From an uncultured Eubacterium sp. (lineage in GTDB: Bacteria > Bacillota > Clostridia > Lachnospirales > Lachnospiraceae), in the NCBI GenBank assembly GCA_910579145.1, contig CAJTTQ010000030.1, positions 20,039 to 28,523 of the forward strand: a stretch of DNA of 8,485 bases. Direction: 5' to 3'. This document shows, one piece after another, positions 1 through 4,859 of this stretch. Within the stretch, counting starts at the first letter, position 1; every line of letters starts with the position of its first letter. The position numbers were made by a program, and so were the translations under genes. The notes below the pieces were generated by a model that made no database searches, was not told where the DNA came from, and worked only from the letters and a program-made list of their open reading frames with translations.

Positions 1-560
1 GAATCAACCACGCCCGCCTCCTTTAGTACCGGAAGCATTTCCGGCGTCTGGTTCAGCACCCGGCGCATTTCCTCGATCACCTTGTCAGCAAACGCAACCA
101 GGTCGTCACATTCCTTCGCGATCTTAGCCGCCTTGACCGCCCCGCCCTTCGCCACGGTGAGGATCGTCCCCTCTTTTGGCTTCATCACGGCTTTATAGGC
201 AGAATCGACTGCCTTCTCAAACCCCTGGACAAGCGTGTTCACATGGATCTCATCCGATTTTTTGATCACTTTCGTAAACCCGCGCAAAAGCTGGGAAAGA
301 ATAACGCCCGAGTTCCCCCTCGCCCCGCGCAGCGACCCGCCGGAGATCGCCTTACAGATATCTTCCATCTTCGGGTTTTCAAGGGCCGCCACTTCATTTG
401 CCGCCGATTGGATCGTCATCGTCATATTCGTCCCCGTATCCCCATCAGGAACCGGAAATACATTTAATTCGTTGATATATTCTTTTTTTGCCTGAATCGC
501 CGCAGCGCCTGAAAGAAAACATTTCTTTACAAGCAGCGCATCCATCGTCTTCACTGTCAC
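1..560 (-). CDS. fakA: DAK2/DhaL-domain fatty acid kinase FakA (YloV), N-terminal part, cut by the window edge
   Basis: Translating the minus strand from 560 gives 186 open codons to the left edge. FakA is known to phosphorylate fatty acids held by FakB, giving acyl-phosphates for phospholipid synthesis; it acts in the cytoplasm. The visible part is the nucleotide-binding DhaL/DAK2 domain. Residues 33-46 read NVFPVPDGDTGTNM, with the Mg-ATP aspartates D39 and D41, and residues 73-90 read ISGGSLRGARGNSGVILS, the glycine-rich loop typical of the family. The GTG start is chosen because GGAGG (569-573) lies 8 bases upstream; the first ATG (545) has no such site. The full protein is normally about 550 residues, so the middle and C-terminal domains lie outside the window. 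It sits 22 bases behind the Asp23-family gene, the usual yloU-yloV order. The family call is firm; fatty acid kinase activity is inferred from family and context. Confidence 0.92.
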   Translation of the reverse strand, partial: MTVKTMDALLVKKCFLSGAAAIQAKKEYINELNVFPVPDGDTGTNMTMTIQSAANEVAALENPKMEDICKAISGGSLRGARGNSGVILSQLLRGFTKVIKKSDEIHVNTLVQGFEKAVDSAYKAVMKPKEGTILTVAKGGAVKAAKIAKECDDLVAFADKVIEEMRRVLNQTPEMLPVLKEAGVVD

Positions 561-568
561 TATATTTT

Positions 569-573
569 CCTCC
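569..573 (-). promoter_or_regulatory. Ribosome binding site fixing the GTG start of fakA
   Basis: GGAGG on the minus strand, 8 bases from the GTG at 560. It lies in the 22-base gap between the upstream Asp23-family stop codon and fakA and supports GTG over the internal ATG at 545. Confidence 0.8.
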
Positions 574-582
574 AAAATCACA

Positions 583-939
583 CTAATTTACCACTTTGAC
601 GTCCTCTACACATATGACTATTTTCCCAACTTCCATCCCGGTAAATTCCTCTACCCTGTATTTAACATTATCTACCAGGTTTTCCGCCACCGTCATAATG
701 CTCACACCATAAGCGACAATGATGTGCATGGCAATATAAAGGGTATTATTCTCGATCCTGACCTCAACCCCGTGCCGGATATTATCCCGTTTCAAAAGCT
801 GTACGATCCCGTCCTTCATATTCACAGACGCCATCCCGACCACGCCGACGCACTCCACCGCCGCAGACCCCGCGTATTTCGCCAGCACGTTCCCATCTAC
901 CAAAACCTTACCCATATCATTGTCCAACTGCCCTCTCAT
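583..939 (-). CDS. Asp23/Gls24 (YloU) family protein
   Basis: A 118-residue protein of the Asp23/Gls24 family (alkaline shock and envelope stress proteins; YloU in Bacillus). The family pattern is visible: a short N-terminal strand GKVLVDGNVLAKYAGSAA (10-27), the central VECVGVVGM segment (28-36), alternating strands VEVRIENNTLYIAMHIIVAYG (split here only as 58-78), and a C-terminal helix followed by the strand VGKIVICVEDVKV (104-116). The length is typical of the short YloU type. There is no signal peptide or membrane segment, so it is probably cytoplasmic or membrane-associated through partners. The ATG start has GGAGGG at 945-950, 5 bases away. It is followed 22 bases later by fakA, a conserved pairing whose mechanistic meaning is not established. 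The molecular function of YloU is not known. Confidence 0.9.
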   Translation of the reverse strand: MRGQLDNDMGKVLVDGNVLAKYAGSAAVECVGVVGMASVNMKDGIVQLLKRDNIRHGVEVRIENNTLYIAMHIIVAYGVSIMTVAENLVDNVKYRVEEFTGMEVGKIVICVEDVKVVN

Positions 940-980
940 AATGACCCTCCAATCTATTCATCACCCAAAAAACTACTTAC

Positions 981-1009
981 ATTTTACCTCAATCTGGCAG
1001 AAAAAGCAA
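981..1009 (-). promoter_or_regulatory. Predicted vegetative promoter for the Asp23-family/fakA operon
   Basis: On the minus strand TTGCTT (1009-1004) is followed by a 17-base spacer and TAAAAT (986-981). The -10 matches the sigma-A consensus at five of six positions, the -35 at only three. Transcription would start near 974, leaving a leader of about 35 bases that contains the GGAGGG site. The position fits the first gene of the unit; the weak -35 limits confidence. Confidence 0.5.
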
Positions 1010-1115
1010 ATCCCATTTTTATGCTAGTGCATTGTACCGTTCATATTTCGCCAAAAGACTTGCCTGCATTTCCCTATCAATAGTATACATGTTCATACGA
1101 TTCCTGAAAACAGTC

Positions 1116-1142
1116 ACATTTATACATCATCCGCATAAAATA
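1116..1142 (+). promoter_or_regulatory. Possible sigma-K-like promoter for the small membrane protein gene
   Basis: On the plus strand AC (1116-1117), a 16-base spacer and CATAAAATA (1134-1142) fit the Bacillus sigma-K pattern AC-N16/17-CATANNNTA. The start would lie near 1149, about 40 bases before the ATG at 1190. No good sigma-A promoter was found here. The pattern is short and the region is AT-rich, so a chance match is quite possible. Confidence 0.25.
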
Positions 1143-1189
1143 AAATAAGATTCATCCATTCCTAAAACAAAGAAAGGCGGCGACGGAGC

Positions 1190-1330
1190 ATGAAACGACT
1201 CTTAGGCTTCATCTTATTCTGGCTCGGCATCGGCATGACCATCATGCTATTCATCACAAACGGCTTCCTCGCCATCATCATAATCATCCTCTGCCTCGTG
1301 ATCGGATACAACCTCTTCACCTCCTGCTAA
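1190..1330 (+). CDS. Small 46-residue membrane protein with two hydrophobic helices, function unknown
   Basis: A short reading frame from ATG 1190 to TAA 1328-1330. The protein begins MKRLLGFILFWLGIGM, has a first hydrophobic segment at about residues 5-22, a turn with TNG (23-25), and a second very hydrophobic segment at about 26-41 made largely of isoleucine and leucine, ending YNLFTSC. The basic N-terminus and two helices joined by a short turn suggest a membrane hairpin with both ends inside. AAAGGCGG (1173-1180), 9 bases upstream, is the likely ribosome binding site; the GGAG at 1185-1188 is too close to the ATG. It is the only plus-strand gene, divergent from the Asp23 operon and convergent with rpmB. 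I do not recognise a characterised family, though proteins of this shape occur in Lachnospiraceae as far as I recall. The composition and clear start make it a credible gene. Confidence 0.7.
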   Translation: MKRLLGFILFWLGIGMTIMLFITNGFLAIIIIILCLVIGYNLFTSC

Positions 1331-1340
1331 ACCAAAACAA

Positions 1341-1379
1341 GAAAAAAATCTCCCCCCCTGAAAAAACAGGACGGAAGAT
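1341..1379 (-). terminator. Rho-independent terminator downstream of rpmB
   Basis: Arms 1348-1360 and 1367-1379 enclose a six-base loop. In the minus-strand RNA 12 of 13 positions pair, counting two G-U wobbles, with a single G-G mismatch, and the stem is followed at once by a run of U (1347-1342). In the plus-strand RNA three positions mismatch and only a broken U-run follows (1380-1386). It therefore best ends the rpmB transcript and may also work weakly for the small plus-strand gene ending at 1330. Confidence 0.8.
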
Positions 1380-1401
1380 ATTTTATAATCTGTTCGCTCT
1401 C

Positions 1402-1520
1402 CTTGCGCGGAGCAAGTTTGCCTCCGGCAAACTTTAAGGCCTACGTCTTTCAGCTAGGCCTTAGCCTGCGATTTTCAGTCAGGCCTTGGTACGCGTTCCT
1501 CTGCCGTTCCTTAGGCGCGT
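1402..1520 (-). repeat. Cluster of tandem hairpins and direct repeats in the rpmB 3' UTR
   Basis: Between the rpmB stop and its terminator the DNA is packed with symmetry. AAGTTTGCC (1414-1422) and GGCAAACTT (1426-1434) form a perfect 9-bp stem with a 3-base loop. AAGGCCTA (1436-1443) and TAGGCCTT (1455-1462) form a perfect 8-bp stem with an 11-base loop. GCCTG (1464-1468) and CAGGC (1480-1484) form a 5-bp stem, also with an 11-base loop. The last two are near copies 25 bases apart, with the direct repeat TTTCAG-NN-AGGCCTT at 1448-1462 and 1473-1487. CTTGC/GCAAG (1402-1406/1412-1416) overlaps the first stem as a competing fold. Close to the gene, GGAACG occurs three times on the minus strand, the first copy within the last codons of rpmB, and ACGCG (1491-1495) can pair with CGCGT (1516-1520). 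It resembles a dispersed intergenic repeat (REP/MITE-like); one copy cannot prove that. Confidence 0.6.
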
Positions 1521-1696
1521 TCCACTTTTCCCGAACGAAGGCAGGAAGTACAAACATACATCTTTTTTGTACCACCGTTCACTTTCACTCTTACCGATTT
1601 CAGGTTCGGTTTCCACATTTTATTGCTTCTTCTATGTGAGTGACTGACAGCATTACCGAAATGTACGCTTTTATCACAAATTGCACACTTAGCCAC
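1511..1696 (-). CDS. rpmB: Large ribosomal subunit protein bL28
   Basis: A 61-residue bL28, a component of the 50S subunit. The sequence shows the family signature: AKCAICDKSVHFGNAVSHSH (residues 2-21), the SNKMWKPNL segment, KVNGGTKKMYVCTSC and the C-terminal SGKVER. Two CxxC pairs (C4/C7 and the VCTSC pair) mark the zinc-binding form, as opposed to the cysteine-free form in Bacillus subtilis. The length matches the family. The GTG at 1696 is chosen as start because AGGAGG (1705-1710) is 8 bases upstream and the product then begins with the usual VAKC; an in-frame GTG at 1705 overlaps that site and is not credible. It has its own promoter at 1752-1780 and a terminator at 1341-1379, so it appears monocistronic. 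Next to the Asp23-fakA pair it keeps the rpmB-yloU-yloV neighbourhood known from Bacillus. Confidence 0.97.
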   Translation of the reverse strand: MAKCAICDKSVHFGNAVSHSHRRSNKMWKPNLKSVRVKVNGGTKKMYVCTSCLRSGKVERA

Positions 1697-1704
1697 GAAA
1701 AGCA

Positions 1705-1710
1705 CCTCCT
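1705..1710 (-). promoter_or_regulatory. Ribosome binding site fixing the GTG start of rpmB
   Basis: AGGAGG on the minus strand, 8 bases before the GTG at 1696. It overlaps an earlier in-frame GTG (1705-1703), which rules that codon out as the start. Confidence 0.88.
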
Positions 1711-1751
1711 TTTATCAGTCTATGTTAATCATCTAAACACACAACATGACT

Positions 1752-1780
1752 ATTTTACCAAATTCATCCGTAGAATGCAA
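1752..1780 (-). promoter_or_regulatory. Predicted sigma-A promoter of rpmB
   Basis: Minus strand: TTGCAT (1780-1775), a 17-base spacer and TAAAAT (1757-1752). The -35 matches four of six and the -10 five of six consensus bases, with ideal spacing. Transcription would begin near 1745, giving a leader of about 49 bases. It lies in the gap after the gerW stop, which explains how rpmB can be expressed independently of the upstream operon. Confidence 0.7.
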
Positions 1781-1789
1781 GAATATTTT

Positions 1790-2164
1790 TTAATTTTCTT
1801 TTGTTTTTTTCTCTTCTTCGTCATCTTTCTTCTTAAACTTGTCTACAAACTCCGGAACCATATCCAGTATTTTTGTGATCCCGTCCTGATTTTTCACATT
1901 GACAAGTTTCGAATTTCCATCTTTGATGACGAGAACCGCACTCGGCTGGATCTTTCCACCCATACCGCCGCCGCCATTATTTTTCTTGGAGGACTCATCG
2001 GTGAACGCCCCTGCGGCCACACCGAAACTCACATCTACGAGCGGAAGTACGATCGTCCCATCCTCAAAACGCACCGCGTCACCGATGACGGTCTTCGTCG
2101 TGATGAAACTGTCCATTCCCTTAAACAGGGACTCTACTGTACTGTTAAAACTATTATCACTCAT
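1790..2164 (-). CDS. gerW: GerW family sporulation protein (YtfJ)
   Basis: A 124-residue member of the GerW/YtfJ family. In Bacillus subtilis this protein is made in the forespore and is needed for normal germination with some germinants; its biochemical role is not settled. The family layout is clear: an N-terminal helix with LFKGMDSFI (13-21), strands with VIGDAVRFEDGTIVLPLVDV (26-45), SFGVAAGAF (46-54), a glycine-rich loop NNGGGGMGGKIQPSA (62-76), then VLVIKDG (77-83) and VNVKNQ (88-93). The C-terminal tail (about 109-124) is a charged stretch rich in lysine and glutamate. The ATG start has GAGG (2173-2176) 8 bases upstream. It follows the DUF2953 gene by 23 bases; the same pair (ytfI-ytfJ) is adjacent in Bacillus. 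It is the last gene of the apparent operon, and I saw no clear terminator between it and the rpmB promoter. Confidence 0.92.
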   Translation of the reverse strand: MSDNSFNSTVESLFKGMDSFITTKTVIGDAVRFEDGTIVLPLVDVSFGVAAGAFTDESSKKNNGGGGMGGKIQPSAVLVIKDGNSKLVNVKNQDGITKILDMVPEFVDKFKKKDDEEEKKTKEN

Positions 2165-2187
2165 GAAACATACCTCACTTTCTATCT

Positions 2188-2979
2188 TTAAACAAAATTA
2201 AATACGTTTGAAATCAACGCCTTCATATCGGCATCCATATATCCCCGAAAAAGCATGCGTAGAAAATAAAATAAATGGACCTTTCCCTTTGCGTGGATTT
2301 CCGCATCCAGTTCTTTTTCGGAAAAATCGGGAACGATGCGGACCCCTTCCGTATAAGCTGCCGGAATCAGGCTGATCATACCGAGCGCCCAACCCGTCGT
2401 ACACGGATCACCCGTCCCGAAAATGACATGCCCTCTGACATACGAAGGTTTTAAATAGCGGAACAAAAAAAACAGTTCCTTTTTGATTTTCTGTATTCCC
2501 TGCTTATTATCATCATCTCTGATAAACGATATTATACTGGATATTCCTTCAAAAGAAAAGGATTTTTTGTGGGTTTTCTTTTTTTTCCCCGTTTTTTGAT
2601 GCCCCGTATCCTCTCGTTTGCCACTGTGCCCGGCTGTACTATCTAAATCATCGGAATCCTCCAAATTGCCCGGAGCACCCGGGCCCGATTCGTCTTTCTC
2701 TTTCTCTTTCTTTTTCGTCTTCTTCCTCTTCTTTTTCTTTCCGATCTTCCAGCCAAACAAAGACAATTGAACTTCCTGCTCTGACATCCCCTTTTGCAGT
2801 TTCACAACGCGCAGACACCAGGATGCCGTAAAACCGAGGGAAACCGAGCCGTCAGCGATACACGATACCGAATACCGGACCGGAATGAACAATACCGCTG
2901 CGCAGACAAATACAAGCAGGCCCAAAAAGACGAGCAAAATCATTCCGATCACCTTTAATATAGCTAGCAATACTGTCAA
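2188..2979 (-). CDS. DUF2953 domain membrane protein (YtfI-like)
   Basis: A 263-residue protein starting at TTG. GGAGG (2989-2993) lies 9 bases before TTG 2979 and the product then opens directly with a membrane helix (about residues 3-32); the frame is open further upstream to 3060, but without a ribosome binding site and overlapping the preceding gene. After the helix come VRYSV and strand-rich sequence (33-80), a highly charged, lysine-rich linker (about 79-139, including KKKKRKKTKKKEKEK), and the C-terminal DUF2953 part with FRYLKP (173-178), HVIFGTGDPCTTGWALGMIS (184-203) and IVPDFSEKELDAEI (215-228). The GTGDP..TG segment is the family hallmark. Function is unknown; location next to gerW suggests a sporulation-related role, which is inference. 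The lysine-rich linker appears longer than I would expect for the family and is coded by A-rich repetitive DNA. Confidence 0.85.
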   Translation of the reverse strand: MTVLLAILKVIGMILLVFLGLLVFVCAAVLFIPVRYSVSCIADGSVSLGFTASWCLRVVKLQKGMSEQEVQLSLFGWKIGKKKKRKKTKKKEKEKDESGPGAPGNLEDSDDLDSTAGHSGKREDTGHQKTGKKKKTHKKSFSFEGISSIISFIRDDDNKQGIQKIKKELFFLFRYLKPSYVRGHVIFGTGDPCTTGWALGMISLIPAAYTEGVRIVPDFSEKELDAEIHAKGKVHLFYFLRMLFRGYMDADMKALISNVFNFV

Positions 2980-2988
2980 ATACAACCA

Positions 2989-2993
2989 CCTCC
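2989..2993 (-). promoter_or_regulatory. Ribosome binding site fixing the TTG start of the DUF2953 gene
   Basis: GGAGG on the minus strand, 9 bases from TTG 2979. It lies in the gap after the stop codon of the preceding gene (3014) and decides against the longer frame opening at 3060, which would overlap that gene. Confidence 0.75.
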
Positions 2994-3013
2994 GGATATC
3001 CGCTGCCGCACGG

Positions 3014-3385
3014 TCAGGTCGGGAAAAACCGATTTTTCGTAAAAACAGATCGTGGGTCAAATGCCAGGTCGGCTCCGTACCCCTCTGTCATGATGCGCCG
3101 CAAAATTTCCACCGCACCATCATATCTTTTCGCGATACCGACAATATACATGTTTGTATACTCATAATATCGGAAAAACATCTGGTTCGTATTCACTATT
3201 TCAAACAAATTTTCCTGATTACTGGCAAGTACAAGGAGATAATAATGCTTCCCAGGAAGCATCTTGCGAGAAAGTATTCTCCCTGGAACCCCCTTCCTCA
3301 CTTTATCTTCAACCACTTTTTTATAATCCTGTTTTTTCCTGCACAAAACATCGTCCGTATAAAGATGGTCATACCAATAAATCAT
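3014..3385 (-). CDS. Conserved-looking 123-residue protein of unknown function
   Basis: The ATG at 3385 has GGAG (3394-3397) 8 bases upstream and overlaps the end of the 485-residue gene by 17 bases, so translational coupling is likely. An upstream in-frame TTG (3409) is less plausible. The protein is basic and soluble: MIYWYDHLYTDD at the start, a lysine/arginine-rich stretch (17-42), a core of strand and helix HYYLLVLASNQENLFEIVN (47-65), MFFRYYEYTNMYIVGIAKRY (69-88), then a helix AVEILRRIMTEGY (91-103) and the tail DPRSVF (110-115). The alternating strand-helix-strand-helix order hints at a small alpha/beta fold. I recall similar proteins in Lachnospiraceae annotated only as hypothetical. 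No catalytic motif, signal peptide or membrane helix is visible. It lies 34 bases before the DUF2953 start within the operon. Confidence 0.8.
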   Translation of the reverse strand: MIYWYDHLYTDDVLCRKKQDYKKVVEDKVRKGVPGRILSRKMLPGKHYYLLVLASNQENLFEIVNTNQMFFRYYEYTNMYIVGIAKRYDGAVEILRRIMTEGYGADLAFDPRSVFTKNRFFPT

Positions 3386-4826
3386 CCGAATCGCTCCATT
3401 CCAGATCAAACAATTCTTCTTCCGCCATCAGATGTGCCAGGGATGACACGACAGCTTTCCGTTCTGCCATGTTCTGACAACCAAATACATTTGTCCTAAC
3501 GTATGTCACACACTCTTCGGCATTTTGGAAGATCGGAGGAAGTTCTGCCAGGATCATGGACATGACTGTCCGTTTTACCCCTTTGGCCAGTGTCCCGAAC
3601 AACTGCGAGAGTTGATCGGTCAATTGCCCGACAGCTTCATTCACCATCGCTTCATCCACGATTTCTGTGTCGTCCCCCTTCTCTAAATCGATAAACAGAC
3701 TGTCTGATAAAAGATCCGAGATCATGGAAAACACAGGAAGTTCCAAACCGCGCCCCCCATTGCCTGCACCGTCTGGATTCCATTTTTCTATCTCCGGCAG
3801 GAGAGAATCCAGATAAGAGGCCGTCTCGACATAGTACTCGATCTTCCCCTCCAGTTTTTCCAGTTTCTCATCCTGAAAACGGCTCTCTGTCACATCACGC
3901 AAAACATCCATACAGTCTGTGTAAAGCTCCGTCTGATTCTCGGTGTAACGCCGGAGCAGACACAACGCATAAATCTCATTCACGATCTCCTGGAGCTGGA
4001 CATAAAGATCTGTCACCTGACTCAGCTGATCGGCCTCCTGCTCCATCCGCGCCTTCATTTCCAAAAATCCGGCTTCGTCAAGCGCTGAAAAATCCGTCTG
4101 AAAGAGTTTTTCGCTCCATGCCCTGCTCTGGTTTTCTGAAATGACGCTTTCATCCGGCTGATTCAGCATCGCAACCGATCGAAGGATGTATAAATAGCGC
4201 TCAAGCGACGTCTGATCACCGCCCACATAGGCAGAAAGCGTCTGCGCTATGTGGGAGAAAAGTTTATTTTTTGTCATGAAGACCGGGATTTCGCGAATGA
4301 CCTTCTGCATCCGTTCTGCCCGGACCGCACTGTCGTCCGGCTCAAACAAAAACTGCATCACATGATTGACAAATTGCACTTCATTTACGTCATTCATCTG
4401 CCGCCGCTGCTCATCCTCTTCTTCATAGCAAAATCTCATACGATCTAGCACATGGTCAAAACAGATCAGGCGGTCCGCATAGGTAGTATAAACTTCCATC
4501 ACGGCCTTGATCTGCCCTCGCAGTTTTTTCGCCTGTTCCGCCAGTTCCTCGTAAACCTCCGCGCAAAATGGCTTGTCTGCCTGCTCGATCAGATGCCGCA
4601 GCAGGGAATCCGTCTCCCTGTACCACCTTGCTTCATCCGGCAGATCCCACACGCCCTCTCCCGCGCCGTCTTCCCTCTGTTCGTACAGCAGATACGCGGA
4701 AAAAGTAAGTTTCAGTAACGCTTCATGAAAACACGTATCCACAAATACCTCTGTGTACCGCGGTAGGTTTTTCTCTACATTCACGCCCCGGCTCAGATCC
4801 CGCAGCAGTTTCTTCCCTTCATTCAT
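3369..4826 (-). CDS. 485-residue acidic helical protein of unknown function
   Basis: ATG 4826 is preceded at 9 bases by AGAGGGG, and the gene begins 33 bases after the glycosyltransferase stop. I do not recognise a family. The product is acidic and almost entirely helical in appearance, with no signal peptide, no membrane helix and no nucleotide-binding loop. Visible blocks are an N-terminal helical part (1-50) with TEVFVDTCFHEALLKLTF (25-42), heptad-like stretches around 90-135 and 250-340 (for example EMKARMEQEADQLSQVTDLY at 256-275) that could form coiled coils, a glycine-rich break WNPDGAGNGGRG (349-360), and a C-terminal helical part with QLTDQLSQLFGTLAKGVKRT (401-420). It ends in an acidic tail whose codons overlap the next gene by 17 bases. 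A structural or scaffolding role is conceivable but is only a guess; Lachnospiraceae-restricted distribution would not surprise me. Confidence 0.85.
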   Translation of the reverse strand: MNEGKKLLRDLSRGVNVEKNLPRYTEVFVDTCFHEALLKLTFSAYLLYEQREDGAGEGVWDLPDEARWYRETDSLLRHLIEQADKPFCAEVYEELAEQAKKLRGQIKAVMEVYTTYADRLICFDHVLDRMRFCYEEEDEQRRQMNDVNEVQFVNHVMQFLFEPDDSAVRAERMQKVIREIPVFMTKNKLFSHIAQTLSAYVGGDQTSLERYLYILRSVAMLNQPDESVISENQSRAWSEKLFQTDFSALDEAGFLEMKARMEQEADQLSQVTDLYVQLQEIVNEIYALCLLRRYTENQTELYTDCMDVLRDVTESRFQDEKLEKLEGKIEYYVETASYLDSLLPEIEKWNPDGAGNGGRGLELPVFSMISDLLSDSLFIDLEKGDDTEIVDEAMVNEAVGQLTDQLSQLFGTLAKGVKRTVMSMILAELPPIFQNAEECVTYVRTNVFGCQNMAERKAVVSSLAHLMAEEELFDLEWSDSDDLLV

Positions 4827-4859
4827 ATCCTCATTCCCCTCTGGCAGCTCAGATCCCGT

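Noticed and set aside
235..495. Plus-strand open frame of 86 residues
   Set aside because: Antisense to the DhaL domain of fakA, whose motifs are unmistakable on the minus strand.
1083..1098. Imperfect palindrome GTATACATGTTCATAC resembling a LexA/SOS box
   Set aside because: Only one half (GAAC on the minus strand) fits the Firmicute LexA pattern; the other half diverges and no DNA-damage gene is nearby.
1391..1510. CRISPR array
   Set aside because: The repeats are imperfect, only two units 25 bases apart, without uniform spacers or cas genes.
1640..2191. Plus-strand open frame of 183 residues
   Set aside because: It runs antisense through gerW and the rpmB promoter, has no ribosome binding site and no family features; gerW is certain on the other strand.
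2977..3060. N-terminal extension of the DUF2953 protein to an ATG at 3060
   Set aside because: It would overlap the previous gene by 47 bases, has no ribosome binding site, and adds a polar stretch before the membrane helix; TTG 2979 has GGAGG at good spacing.
2885..3499. Plus-strand open frame of 204 residues
   Set aside because: Antisense to three genes with better starts and coding character; low-information composition.
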